A stretch of DNA of 64,000 bases from Platynereis dumerilii (GCA_026936325.1 JAPTHN010000008.1:22714703-22778702), one strand, 5' to 3'. Shown: positions 34,461 through 47,447, counted from the stretch's first letter. The notes: generated by a model from the sequence alone, not told the origin. Translations and numbers: made by a program.

Positions 34461-36148
34461 CATGGGAAAGGCCCATTGACATGCGGGAATAGGTCAGACG
34501 ACAGCGCAGATTTTGAAGTGCAAACGTTGACACCCTGAAGTGCTCTGCACATAGAACTACAAGTACAAGAGAAAATTAATTTAATATACCCTCAGGCAAG
34601 AATCTTTGCTGAAGTGGGCAAGCCAATCGGTGAGGATGAAGGACCTGCAAAGGACGGACAACGTGGAGAACGACCAGGGAGCTGTTAGACGGGTCTCAAG
34701 AACAATGGCAGAGACGGAAAGATCATCTTCCAGTAGTTGTGGAAGGAGGTTCAAGAGTGAAAGAGGAGTAAGGATTTACCAAGGGAAAATGTATTGCAAG
34801 AAGCATCTTCAACAGTGCAAAAATGTTGAGGCAACTGCAGAAGCATCCAATAAGACACAGGTGGATAAGAAGTAGGAAGATCACCACAGGGTTCGGAACC
34901 TCCCAAGAAGTAGACGCTAACCTTGCCCTAAGATTGGATGAAGAAGAAGTTGTGGAAGAGAACCTATGCCAAGCAACTGAGGAGGATCAGGTCTATAGCA
35001 TTGAACAAGAGAAACTGACAAGCCAAGATTCCCACGCAAGGACTCGAGAACCAGAGCCATGAATAAAAACCAAGACTGAAGTAGCATGGACAGCATGGAC
35101 AGCAGATGGCTGGAACGAGGGCTTCGGAGACCAGAGTTGTGGAGTCTGAGGCTTTATGGTGCAGTTGGAGTTGGGAGTAGAAAATTAATTTGGTCATTCT
35201 TGACTCCAAAAAATAGTTTTAACAAAAACACACTTGTAATGATTCGCAATGATTTGAAATCGTACACAAAATTTCCAATGGAAATAATGGAATCATTGTA
35301 CAACTACTCACTTCAGAGTCGGGTAGTAAATGATCCAACTGTCGACTCTTGACTTTCTGAAAAGTGACTCCCGACTTCTTAGGTCTCCCGAATTATTACT
35401 CAAGACTTTTTACTCTCAAGTATGATAAATTGACATATTTGCACACAAATATAACATGGTTAAAAAGGGGGAGGGAGCTTCTGGCTGGGACTGGAAAAGC
35501 AGCTAAACACCATTTTGGAAGCAACTCTGCAATAATTTATGAACATTGCAACTATGTTTTGGGCTTTGAGGAGCTAAGAAAAAGGAATATTTGTAGCAAG
35601 ATAGGGGGACTCAGTTAAAGTCTCATAGCAGACAGCTGTGAGGCATCGCTAAATGATGGAGGCAAGCAAAAGAAGAAAAAAAGAATAGCTCAAGCAGATC
35701 AAAGAAGATCTTCACAAGCAGATTGTACACCACAGACAGGCCGAAGAAAGAATCAGAGAAATGCAGGCCGAAGAAAGAATCACTTCAAGTTTATATCTTG
35801 TTTACTAGTCAAGAAGACTTTAAGTGTGCTATAGGAGAGGTTAGAGGAAAGTATTAAAGAAGCCCTCTGCAACAAAAACATGCGCAGCAGTTGGGACTTG
35901 TGTTGTGCTGGTGTACCCCGAATCAGCCGGGGCTCAACCACCATCTTTGTGGAGGGAGCTGCACTTTTGGTTTTTGGAGACCGCCATATGATGATGAGAT
36001 GAGAAGACTGGGAGTCTGGAACATACCCTATTGATTCAAGGATGCCCAGGGTCTTTCAGTTGCCCCAGCATAGAATTATTTATGTCCCCAAAATATGCTG
36101 TTGTCCCTGATGATGTCACAATTGCAGGATTGTTTTTTTGGGACTGCT
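34461..36148. other. Repeat-derived stretch without a gene
   Basis: It contains the possible element frame at 34606-35062, then unassigned sequence, then at 35895-36075 a relative of the repeat at 5200-5440. No host exon is recognised. Confidence 0.4.
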
Positions 36149-36414
36149 CAGAAATCACGAATTAACTCCCAGAGTATAGCTTTTTACTCCCAGAGTGAAA
36201 AGTTTGCTCCCAGAGTGAAAGTTGACACTCCCAGAGCAAATATTTCACTCTCAGATCAATTCCATACTCTCAGAAAATTTTAAACTGTTCAAAATGTTCC
36301 AAGAGTTTTCCACGAGTGTGGCAATGATCTGGGAGCATCTTATGTTACTCTGGGAGTGAAATTTTCACTCTTGAGAGTGAAAACTATACTGTGGGAGCTA
36401 ATTCACAATTTCTG
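36149..36414. mobile_element. Miniature element built from actcccagagt repeats
   Basis: The ends cagaaatcacgaattaactc and the reverse complement of gagctaattcacaatttctg match over about 31 bases with few differences. Repeats of actcccagagt in the left half are answered by actctgggagt in the right half, so the unit folds back. I could not find a target duplication. It is non-coding. Confidence 0.65.
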
Positions 36415-36974
36415 ATAGTTTGCTCTTGCCAACATACTCTTGTCAAAGTCTTGTCTGTGTGAATGGGGCTTTAAGGGTTAAATGAAGAACAATCACCTCA
36501 CTACTTGTTCAATTGTGACATCACCACTGGTGATGTCATAATGGTCAACTTGTCATTGTGATATCACAACTGATGACGTCATGAGAGCATACTGACAATG
36601 GACTTGGTGACGTCACCATTGCCTGCTCTTTCATGGTTTGAACACTAAAATTACAGCTGCCTGTAATGTAAGCCTGGGGTGGTATTGAATAGCCTTCTAA
36701 ATTTAGGTGGTTTTTTTTTCTTTTCTATTGAGAGGGGAAAAATGCTATCTTAGCAGCATATCTTGAAAATTCAAAACACCTGATTGCATATTTTGTGACC
36801 GTTTGGCAGCAAGTCAACTTAAAAGGAAAATATAACTTATATTTGATGGAGAATATAACAAATATACGATGGTAAGTCGTCCAATATAGAGCATAATTGG
36901 ATTCAGAAAAGTTATATAACTTATCTTCATCCAATTATACTCTATATTGGACTCCTTCCCATCCAATATTTGTA

Positions 36975-37318
36975 TAATATTTTTTAAGGTCTCCTATAAT
37001 TTCCAATATTTTGGAAAAATTCCTATAAATTACTATATTTTTCAAGGTTTCAAGATATTTAGCGCGTTTTTGTCTGCGATACAAAGTTTAAGCATCTTTT
37101 CCCCCAGCTATATGAATTTTTAGACACGTTTTTGCCAAGACATGAAGTTTTCGGCTAATAGCGGAAGTGATCCTGTGATTTGCCGATGGTTCCGCTGTTG
37201 AATATTTCCTATATTGTCTTATTTAAAGAGTCGAACACCTCCTATATTTTCCTATATTTTATGGTGAAAAATTCCTATATTCCTATAATATTTTGTGCGA
37301 TGTTCGGTGGGCACCCTG
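36975..37318. mobile_element. Short DNA element with gtgggcaccctg end, copy 2
   Basis: It matches 24976-25366 through the body (aaagtttaag, gaatttttagacacgttttt, gaagttttcggct) and keeps the right end. The left end has been replaced by an unrelated palindromic stretch around 36868-36955 (gtccaatatagag paired with its inverse). Confidence 0.75.
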
Positions 37319-37348
37319 TGTATCCTTTGAACATAAACATCGGATTTG

Positions 37349-38779
37349 ACTTGGAAATCTTCTATGTAACTTTCATTACGTTTCATAGAGGCAAAATTTA
37401 GATATGCCATATTTTCAAATATTTGGGTGTCTGACGAAATTACACAAAATCTGCATTGGGCCTTTGAGACGTTAAAGATTCAAATTATTTTGCGTCAATC
37501 ATTAGCATTCTATCATTATAATAATAATAATAATAATATTAAGTACTTATATAGCGCCAATTCCAGTAAACTGCTCATTGGCGCTTGGTTAGATTAGCTG
37601 ATATCTCCGTAAAATTTTGCAAAAAGATAGGTTTTCAATCGCTTCTTGAAGTTATCCAGTGTCCTTGATTTTCGTACATGTTCAGGTAAGCCATTCCACA
37701 GTATCGGTGATGAATAGGTAAAGGCTCTATCCTCAAACTTGTTTTGATTTTGTGTGGCAGGCACCTCTAACAGCATTTTGCCATTGCTGCGGAGGTTCAG
37801 GTCATTTTCAGGTTTTTGTTGAATAAGACATCTGAGGTACTGAGGTGCTTGATTATTCACCGCTTTCCATGTAGTTGTCATAAGTTTGAATTGGATCCTT
37901 GCAGGAATTGGAAGCCAGTGTAACTCTTTTCTGTAATGACTAACTTTATCTTGTCTTTTTAGCCCTTCAATCAGTCGTACAGCAGAGTTTTGTGCTACCT
38001 GGAGTTTATTTATCACTTGTTTTGAGGAGCCATAGAGCAATCCATTTCCATAGTCTAAATGCTCATTTGTCAACTATTCATGTCAAAACATTTCTCTTGT
38101 ATGCTGCGTATGTCATGCAATGTGTATTAATTGTCTCCATTGGAATAACATTGATTTAGCATAAATTTTTCAAAGTTATGCTCTCAAAAATCTACAAATT
38201 GGCTGATCGTTTTGAAAATGCCTTTAAAAGTTGTCTTTTTCCATCTATTTAGTGTAGTGAAACTGGTCGATAAGTTGTGTTTTGGAAATTGACAAACTAT
38301 TGAATAAGGAACTGCACATCCTAATCACAATGCTATTCCAATGGGAAGTCGTGGAAAGAACTTCTGATTGCTAATTATTTTAAAGTAAGGCGTGTTACTT
38401 CAGTTTCCTTTGCAAAGACCTAAATAGACAGTACAGGGTTAGTGCTAGAAGAATTTTTTTAATGATCGGAACCGTTTTGATGTTTTGGGGAGCAAAAATT
38501 TAAAAAATTTATGCTAAATCAATGTTATTCCAATGGAGACAATTAATACACATTGCATGATATACGCAGCATGTAATAAGTGACATGTTTTGATAAGAAT
38601 AGTTGACAAATGATAGAATGCTAATGATTGAAGCAAAATAATTTGAAACTTCCAACTTTTTTAAGGCCACATGGGGATTTTCCGTAATTTCATCAGACGC
38701 CCAAATATTTGAAAATATGGCATGACTCAATTTGACCTTCATTAAACTTAATGAAAGCTACATTGAAAATTTCCAAGCC
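37349..38779. repeat. Large inverted repeat split by a LINE
   Basis: The left arm is in two pieces, 37349-37517 and 38064-38165. Together they are the reverse complement of the right arm at 38503-38779. Shared strings include ccatattttcaaatatttgg and tgtctccattggaataac. The loop 38166-38502 has no gene. Divergence between arms is modest. It is probably a non-autonomous element or an inverted duplication. Confidence 0.85.
37518..38063 (-). mobile_element. 5'-truncated non-LTR retrotransposon (LINE), RT C-terminal part
   Basis: The minus strand encodes HLDYGNGLLYG, KLQVAQNSAVRLI, LHWLPIPARIQFK, PQYLRCLI, RAFTYSSPILWNGLP and FKKRLKTYLF. This is the familiar tail of CR1/L2/Rex-type reverse transcriptase proteins. 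Its frame is open to a stop near 37594. The 3' end of the element is a short TAA-type microsatellite (plus strand 37518-37539). The string catt lies on both sides (37514-37517 and 38064-38067), a short target duplication. It interrupts the left arm of the inverted repeat at 37349-38779, so it is younger than that repeat. Confidence 0.85.
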
Positions 38780-40207
38780 CATTCCAATGATTATGTGAAA
38801 ATGATGCAATGGTAGGTCCAATAGTTTTCATACCAGTGTGAAATACGTAACTTGCATAATTTCATCAGACACAATGTAAACAAAACAGGTCGCTAACAAG
38901 ATTATGAACAATATTGTTACAATTATCACAGATTTAGTTGTGTTGTGTTACTTGTGTATGCCATTTATAAGATTTGACATATTAAGCGCTTTACTTATCT
39001 TTAGGCAAAAATGTTAAATAGCCTTAAAACTGTCACTATGATAAAACAGTTAACTGTTAGATTAACAGTTCAGCTGACTCCAATGTCATTTCAATGCTAA
39101 TTCAAACAGTTAACTGTCACGGTTAACTTTTACAGTTAACTGGCTGGAAACTAGTGTCCCGCAGCCTTTGGGCTGAGAAAACTTGTCTCTGGCTCTGTTT
39201 CCTTCCTCGGCCTCCTTCCATGTCTGCCTCCATCTCCCCTTCATGGATAGACCAGAGGTCTGTCATCCCAAATGCGGTGGTTGTACATCCTTCTGCAGAC
39301 ACCCTGTCTGTTTCACGGTTCCCGGCTTGAATGGACCCCCCTCCGGTCCGATTTCCAGTCCCTGCAGAGGCACTGGTCTTTGTTCAGTCCTGCTACACAA
39401 CCTCTGCCCGAGTTGGGGGCTCAAAGGTGCTCAAAGGTGGTAGTCCTGTTTGCCAGTGTTTGCTAACAGTCTTCTTTGCACACAGCGAGCTTGAAGAAAC
39501 TTTGGCGTTAAAAAAATTGACCAAGGAAATGGTTTGCAGATGTAGATGAAAGTCATACAAACATTTTTTATTGTATCAAAACAAAAAATCTGTTGAGAAT
39601 TTTTTGACGCATTGGAGTTATACAATTTTTATATAGCGTGGAATATCCCATTAAAGAATGCTCAATTTTGCTTATTGATTGCCCATATTCATATGGGGCA
39701 ATCTCTGCAGTCATCCTGTCATCAATCCACGTCATTGCGTCCACAATTATGTCGTCCGCAAAAATTGTCGTCCACAATAAATGTCGTCCACAACACCTGC
39801 AGCTTCTTGGCTCTTCAAAGAGCAATTGGCAAGTCTGTCAAGGCTTATGAAGTCAGGTGTGCACATAATGGGCAATCTCTCGTCCCAATGGGACAATCAA
39901 ACGTTATTAAAAAATTATGAACTGCTGGGGAAGTGCCAATTTTGAATGGCCCCAATTCTAGTTTTGCTATTTTTCCTGTTAAATAATGTCTAAAAATAAA
40001 ATTCATTATTTAGATGTAAAAGTATGCAGTTATTGTCTCTACAGAAAGTCTGTACTGGTCACTTCATCCAGACTGTCAGGGTGTGATAAACCTATAACAG
40101 TAAACATTTCCGCCTAGAGGTCTGAAAAATGTAGGAAATATGTTGTCAGATTGTGTTAAGTTTAATAACTCTGGAAAATTGTTATAGCAGATTCAGTCTC
40201 ATCATCT
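38780..40207. other. Non-genic stretch
   Basis: A small cluster of aacagttaactgt strings, direct and inverted, lies at 39035-39145. A GC-rich piece at 39170-39470 could be a detached gag-like part of the DIRS fossil downstream, but I cannot show this. The rest is AT-rich, without a recognised gene. 39651-39900 carries a few cgtccaca/cgtccaca repeats. Confidence 0.35.
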
Positions 40208-40539
40208 CAGGCTATTCTATTTAAAAGTCTGGTTACATTTTTGACCCCCTCCCCCCATGCATCAAATGTGCATTTTTCCACACTTATCACACTTTGTCGG
40301 CCTCGATGAAGTGGTCTATACTTTCTACTGTGATATTAACTACATACTTCTACTTCTGAATAATGACTTTTTCTCAGACATTACCTGGCAGGAAAAATGG
40401 GCTATTCTGAGCACTTTTGATGGAGATTCCATGCTAAGATTAGGGTGTGATAAATTATAAATGTAAAATTCCTAAATATCAAAAAATTTGTCTGACCTGC
40501 CTCTACATCATTGTGCTAAGCGTTTTCTTGGTCAATTAT

Positions 40540-43190
40540 TTTAACCCAAAAGTTTCTTCAAGCTTGCCGTGTGCAGAACCCGGCGGTCTATGAGGCGTTG
40601 TGGACCAAGGTCCACCGGACCCTGTGACTGTCTTATTCTACCAACTTCTCCATCGGTGCTCTCATCAGCATGATTGTTCTGGGACGGGAGGCTTTTCTTA
40701 GGAGCTGCAACACTTCTTAGGTCAACTGCCGGACCCACGAGTGGGCGGCCCTCCGACCTCCTGACCTCTTTGACGGCTCTTCTGGGTAATGCGGCTTTTG
40801 CTATTTGTTCTTCGGCCCGTGAGGACCAGGAGATGCTCCTGATGTTGACCCTTTCTTACCTCCTCCACAGTCCGCTTTTGAAGGAGGAAGACTCTCCTCT
40901 TTCTTCGCCGAATGGGAGGCCCTGGAGCTCTCTCCTTGGCATCAGCGGCTTCTCCAGACATGTCTGACCATGTCGTTTTCGCGTCTGCCACCTTTGCGGG
41001 CAATCCTCGTTCGGTTCAACTGCCTCGCGACCCGGCCAAGCACTCGGTTCTTCTGGCGGAATTGGACGCTCTCGTCGCCTATGAGCAAGCTCCTGATGGG
41101 AGCTTGGGGTTCCGTACCCAAGCGCTCGGGCGGGTTCCGACCCGTGATCGATCTGAAGCAGTTGAATGGACACTTCCGGTGCCCTCATTTCCGGATGAAG
41201 TCAGACCAGATCATTTGTTGCCAGCTCCGGGCTGGCGAGTGGACGACAAGCATTGACCTGTCTGATGCTTGCCTCATGTTCCAGTGGCTCGGCCTAGCGG
41301 AAGTATTTTCGCCTCCACATTCTGGGGACCTCCTTTCAGTTTCGGGCCATGCCATTCGACCTGAACTTGGCCCCTCGGGTCTTTACCCAACTCCTCGCCC
41401 CTGTGGCGATTCATCTTCGTTTCCAGGGTGTCCTGCTTCACCAGTATCTCGACGACCGGCTATTCCGAGGAGCCAGTCCGGAGATCGTTGCGGCTCACAC
41501 AGCCCACGCTGTCAAGCTGTTCACCAATTTGGGCCTGCTCATCAATTTGCAGAAGTCCGACTTGACTCCTCGGCAGGAGTTTGTCTTTCTGGAATGGACC
41601 TCGATATGGTTTGCGCTTCTGTCCCCTCTGGGCGAGCCGTTCCGCTGGCTCTGTGCTTTTGGTTTGACCTGGTTCGGTTGCACTCCGGCATGCCTCTTCA
41701 GCCTCCGCCTCCCAGCCTGACTTTGACGACTGATGCCAGCCTGCAGGGTTGGGGGGGCATTTCTGGATGGTCGGATGGCATATCTCCTTGCTGGAGCTGC
41801 ATGCCGTCTGGCTGGCTGGCTCTTCTTGCCCTGGAGCTAGTGTTGTCAGTAAGCCTTCGCCCCAGGCGATCAAATTTCTGTCTTGGCGACCAAGAAAGAA
41901 AAAGGCTTAACTTGGTGAATATTAGCTTGACAGAAGTTGTTTTGATCTCATTTTAAAGAAGAAAAAACAAACACAGGATGCTACTTTTGATATACTTAGT
42001 TGCTTAAAAATTACAATCTCATCTTGCAATAAACTTCACCAACATCGCATTGTATGTAAATGCTGTGACAGTATTTCCTGTGGTTATAAAACTTGTATGT
42101 ATCACTAACTCTGGGATCGGCAACCCCGTCTGCCTCCGTGGTGATGTCTTCTCCGGCAGCCGCATGTGTAGATTTATCATTAGGATCTGGCTGTTCTGTC
42201 CCTCTACATGTGACCACTCTCCGGAGTAGCCTCCAATCGGCAGGCTTTTTGGAAACTGTTGCCACAGGAGATGACTGCAGTCATCATTGTGCCTGTACGA
42301 AGCTCATTGGAGGGTCTTCGCCCATTGGTGTGCTGAGGGGGAGCTCCATCCTGCCTCTGCATCTGTTCCTAATGCAGTGGACTTCCCCGTCTTTCTGATT
42401 CTCTTTGAAGTCCGTGAGTTAGCCCTGAAGACCGTGGCCAATTACTGTACACCAAATGGCTCAGCTCGGTGTATGGCCTTCTGCTATTGCTCCTCCCTTA
42501 AATGACCAAGCTTATTCACACTTTTTCCTCGTCTCGTCTTCCGGAGCGCCCCCAGGTGCCAGAGTGGGGCCTCTCCCGCGTCCTGCGAGCGCTTCGCTCT
42601 CCTGCCTTTGAGCCTCCTGTCTGGGAGTCTTTTGAGGACAAGTGGCATACTACCTGGAAGACTGGTCTTCTTGGGGCTTGCGTCCTCCTGTCGGCGCAGC
42701 GAGCTTCAGGCCTTGTCGTAAGATCCTCGCGACTTATTGTTCTCGGCTGATGGCCTTTTTCTGCAAACAGTCCAGGGCTACCTGGCCAAGACCTCCGTCC
42801 CCAGGATGGATCCAACCCCTTTCTCCATTCCCGCTTTGGCTCTATTCTCCGGGAATGACTCTCAGAAGGACTCCGAGGATCATCAGCTCTGTCCGGTCCG
42901 GATGGTCCGGCGTTATTTGGGCCTCACCGGCGGACCCTCTCCCTAGGCTCATTTGTTTCAGAAAGTCAGCGGGACCACTTCCATGGGGGGTCTCATTCTG
43001 TTGATGAGAACCTTCAGGCCGGTACTGGGCGTGCCACGGCACCTTTACTTCCTTTTACCTGGCTGATGTCAGGTTGCAGCCTGGTGGGCGACACTGCATG
43101 TGACCCTGGTACCGGGAGCTCCTGGCCTGCAGCTTCCTCCTCACCACTGGGGGGTTGTTGTGATCCACACCAAAATCCTTCTTCCACCTC
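40540..43190 (+). mobile_element. DIRS-type tyrosine-recombinase retrotransposon fossil
   Basis: The GC-rich block stands out from its AT-rich surroundings. Its plus-strand frames show reverse transcriptase landmarks: GGFRPVIDLKQLN, DLSDAC, then APRVFTQLLAPV and the catalytic QYLDD. Further on (about 42510-42750), PEWGLSRVLRALRSPAFEP and TWKTGLLGACVLLSAQR match the N-terminal part of DIRS tyrosine recombinases. The order (reverse transcriptase, then recombinase) is that of DIRS elements. It is broken, with several breaks, and no intact split repeats were found at the ends. Codon use is GC-rich, unlike the host genes here. Confidence 0.8.
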
Positions 43191-43204
43191 TGGCCCATAG
43201 ACTT

Positions 43205-43280
43205 ATAACTCCTCCTGTCCTAATTAGCCTACCAAGTTCATAAGTACAGGACATACAGCTCCAATCAGCCATCCACTCTC
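43205..43280 (+). mobile_element. SINE tail fragment
   Basis: The family tail cctaattagcctaccaag.. followed by gtacaggacatacagctcc is present, without the tRNA-like head. It sits between the DIRS fossil and the importin pseudogene. Confidence 0.65.
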
Positions 43281-44380
43281 TTGTACTTGCTTCTAGCACA
43301 GTTCATACATGGCACAAGTCTATTAGGTGAAGCCCCAATCAATTGCCCTTAACTCTCGTGTTTAACTGTCATGTTTCTGAATTCCTAACAACTTTTTTTT
43401 CTGTTATTTACAGGTTCAATCCTACAAGGCCCAGACACCGTAGTCATGAAGATGATGATCGAACAAGCCATGCAAAATTGCAAATGTTAATCAAACTCCA
43501 CAAAGATCCGAGCATAGCTTTCAGAGACACTACGGTATGGACAGTGGGCAGAAATAGCGAGATAGTACCGTACGCTGTCCCAAATGAACATTACCTGAAC
43601 CCTGTTAAACGCCCTGGTTGAAGGACTGATGGCTGAGCCTTTTGTCGCTTTCATATTTGTTTGGTAGGTTGTTGAATTACTAAATGTTGCTATTGTGGTT
43701 TCTTTTGGAAGTGTAAGAATACACTGTAACATTGCAATTAATAGTGTTGTGTTCTAGTTGACCATTGTGAGCCTGTTTCCGTGCCATGTCCGTCCCTAGT
43801 CTGCCATGCCCTGTTTGCATGAAAACATTAAAAAATTAGGTGTTCTCATTTCCCGAAAAGTGTATGCCCAAATCAAATTATTGCTGGAACACTGAATTTA
43901 AGGGTTTGATTCGACTTGCTTTTAATAACAGTTCGAAATTTAAAAGTAAGAAAAATCTTGAGGTTAAATGTACATTCTATGGATGCTGTCATTAAATTTC
44001 AGTATCCTGCCTTAATGTATGATGGTCTTTTTGATGTTGGAGAAGTAGGCTTCACTAAACAAACTTTACTCCTTTCAGGCATTCTCAAGCCTCGCAGAAG
44101 CAGCCTACGAATCGGCCCTTGGAAATGAAGACTACAAACCCCAGACGTATTGCTTGTCCAGTTACTTTCAAGCAATTATACAAAATTATTGGACACCAAT
44201 AGACCTGACGGGAGGCTGCACAACTTGCGAAGTGCAGCTTACGAAGCTTTAATGGAATTAGTCAAGAACAGTCCAAAGGTGAGAATTGGAGATATTGATA
44301 GATTTATTGATTGACAAGAACTTGGCTTTTAGGGTTGAGTCTATTAAAGAGATTCAATGACAGGTGGTCGGATATAATGT

Positions 44381-47300
44381 CAGGCCCGTAGCCAGGGGGG
44401 GTGCGACGGGTGCGAACGCACCCCCCCACGGCCGAAAATGGTCCCAAAAAGTCCACTATTTAGGTCCATAATTGTCCCAGAATAAAGGAGATATGACTGC
44501 CTTCATGCCAGGTAATTCAAGTGGCAATTAGCTGCCTTTGAATTGGCCAATCGATCATAGAACTTCATAGTCTTTCTCAATTGCAATTCACACATATGAA
44601 TGAATCCCCCACCCCTAATTGCAATTTGTCCCTTCTGGGATGAAAATACAGTCAATTTTTCTCAGTTTTTTTCCTCAAAAAGGAAGGCTTACCAACGTTT
44701 TTGTACTAGAAATTATTTTTGCACTTTGAAACTGTGCATAGCATTGGTCTATCTTTATTACATTGGGACAATTAAATGCATGTAGGGGAAATGTGACGGA
44801 GACCGACCACTTGAAGTAAAGGTCCAAGTTTGAAAGAATTTCTAGAGCCTAAATTGTCTGTGGAGTCTTGTAGTGATTTGACTATAGAGACATGTATATA
44901 AGACCTTTTTTATAAAAGAAAATTCCTGATTCAGGTTTTGGCTTTTGCTTCAGTTTAACATCCTTTAATATCCGAAATAGGCTACACCTATCATTAGTTG
45001 ATCAGCAGATCAGGTCATATAGGAGAACCAATTTAAATGGTCCATCTCAGCCGCATATTTTACTGAGGTGGACCACTAGCATGATGAGATGGACCATTCA
45101 TGTTCAACTTGTCTGTATTTTGTGGTACGCAGATGTGTGAAGATTTTATGACAAATTTAAAGATAATGTCTAAAACAGGATGATACAAAATTCTCTTGAA
45201 AGGCAACAATAGGGCTAAGTGGCCAAAATACCTTTTTCCAGTAAATGTGTCACAACATACAATTCTACATGATTTTCAGAAAAATGTTTTTCTTAGAAAA
45301 ATGCATGTGCTGGACTTGATGATTATAAAGGGCTTTATCATGTAGACCAACAGGTCCACAAATCTTCCAGTGAGAAGATGGTCTATTTAAAAGGCTCACT
45401 TACTGAGATGGACAAAAAGCAAGAGACAGCTCCCTCCCCTAAAAAAATCTGGCAGCATTACAGCCTGTCACATTGATATCGATGTAATGAGGACCAGTTC
45501 ACTGTGAAAAATGCAGTTTGTGACTCATGATAGCCGATGAAGTGTCATCTTCTCTACTTTCAACATGGGAAACATAGAGGCTGTTTGATTAGTCATGAAT
45601 GACTCATGATCTACAGAAGGCTATTTGACTTGTCATAACTGATTTTAGAGTGAAAATCAGATTCATAATCCTTTCGTTTGACTGTCACCAACAAGTCTCC
45701 TTTAATCAAATTAACATTGAAAGTTTGGGTATGATCATGACAAATCATCAGCATGATGACACACGAAGTGCCATCTCCACAGTGCAACAGTCCTCTCTTT
45801 TTCTATATCAAAATGACAGGCTGTGAAGGTCAGGGGTTTAAAAAATTTGGACAGAAAGGCCCATTAGTCTTATACTGCTTTGAAGGAAGAGAGAACAACA
45901 ATTGGGGGAGAGCGAGAGATATAGGGCAAGGTAGAGAAGGAGAATGTAGGAGGAAGCAGGCAGAGAAAGTGGTGTAGAAAGCAAGAGCTAGAGAAGAGGA
46001 GGAAAGACCTTGGGAGAAGGTATAGAGGGAAAGAGAGGGCAGTTGGGGGTGGCAAGAGTTATAGGGGGAAGCCGAGAAGTAGAATGTAGGAGGAAGGGAC
46101 AGAGACAGAGATGTAGCAGTCAAGAACTAGAGAGGAGGAAAAAAGAGCTTGGGAGAAGGTATAGAGGGAAGATAGAAGAGCTACTGGGAGAGGACAAGAG
46201 CTGTATGGAGGGAGAGGGAATGAGACTGAAGGAGGCAGACACAGGTGTGGGAGTAAGAGCTAGAGAGGAGAGGAAAGACCTTGGGAGACGGCATAGAAGG
46301 GAAAGAGAAGAATGACTGGGGAGGGCAAGAGCTATCAGGGCAGGCAGAAAGGATAATATAGGAGCTAGGAGGAAGGTGAAGGGGACGACAGAGTGGAGGG
46401 GGCAAAAGTTAGGAGGAGACAGGGGTGAAAATTCAGAGAGAGAAGAGCCATCAAGAGGAGGCAAAAGGTAGGAAAAAGGAAGAAATGGAGAATTAGAGTG
46501 GGATGAGAAAGAAAATAGTCATGACTAATTGTGACCTGTGCCATCAAAATGAGTTCAAAGTAGGCTTTCTTCATTTCTCAGAAATTAGCAAAATGTGTCA
46601 AAGAGGTCACATTTTGATGTTTTTTAGCTGTTGGTGCCACGTTTTAGTAAAAGTAATTTTCCTAAAATATTCAAGACAATTTAACAAAAAATTGATTTTA
46701 AATTGTCTAAATTGAGTGTCCCTCTTGATTTTCTTAGTTCTTTTATTGCTATGGCAGGAATTTCAAATGCCATTTTCTCAAAGCTTAATGTTTCGTATCA
46801 TCGATGTTTGAGGTGCCATATCTTTGGATTGGATGGAGATATCAAAACATACTAAACATCATTTTAAGGCTCAATTCTAGTAGAATAAAGCCATTTTCAT
46901 AATTAATATGATAAGAGGCCGACTTTGAACCCATTTTGGTGAAGCAGGTGACAATTGACAATTGACAAGAAAGCTCTGGGAAAAAGAATTTTCCAATATT
47001 GTGCATTTGCTGAGGAACATCCACTTCCAAAATTTATTTCATGCCATTCCTGATTGTTCTCGTACATTTATTTGGTGATTAGTGATTACCTGATGACATT
47101 TTGACTGTTTTGAGTGACTACATCATTGCTTGCCATATACGTCTGAATTGCTGAAAATGCATCTCAGGCAATCTGGGTTCCATTGTCCTGGGGTGAGGGG
47201 GAGGGGGTGAATTACATATCTTTATCAGCACTACTATAATTTGGCCCAGTGGGTGACATCATATTGACTGACTTCAGCATCATCAGAAAGTCTCAGAATG

Positions 47301-47447
47301 CACAATCTTCATTGTTTTCTCAAAAATTTTCCTGGGGGGGCATGCCCCCTCGACCCCCCTAGTAGGGCTTCGCACCTTCGGTGCTCGCTAAAGGTCCACT
47401 TTCTCCCAAAAAGCACCCCCCCAAAATAATTCCTGGCTACAGGCCTG
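44381..47447. mobile_element. 3.07 kb element with hAT-like ends inside the KPNB1 pseudogene
   Basis: The left end caggcccgtagccagg and the right end cctggctacaggcctg are inverted copies. The string aatgt flanks both sides (44376-44380 and 47448-47452). Next to both ends lie C/G-rich tracts and a gtccact string. No transposase is recognisable, so it is non-autonomous or gutted. It lies wholly in one intron of the importin pseudogene. The 5-bp duplication is shorter than the usual 8 bp of hAT elements. Confidence 0.78.
45880..46500 (+). repeat. Purine-strand minisatellite
   Basis: The plus strand is almost all G and A. Irregular units of about 120-130 bases recur four to five times with aagagctagagag.agg, gaccttgggagaaggtatag, agggaaagag and gaatgtaggagg. 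Long open frames on the minus strand (Ser/Leu/Phe/Pro-rich) are consequences of this composition. It lies inside the 3.07 kb element. Confidence 0.88.

Noticed and set aside
42516-42815. Arg-rich minus-strand frame
   Set aside because: It is the antisense shadow of the DIRS recombinase region.
45830-46464. Long Ser/Leu/Phe-rich frames on the minus strand
   Set aside because: They come from a purine-rich minisatellite, in which stop codons are rare on the pyrimidine strand, and have no start context or family likeness.
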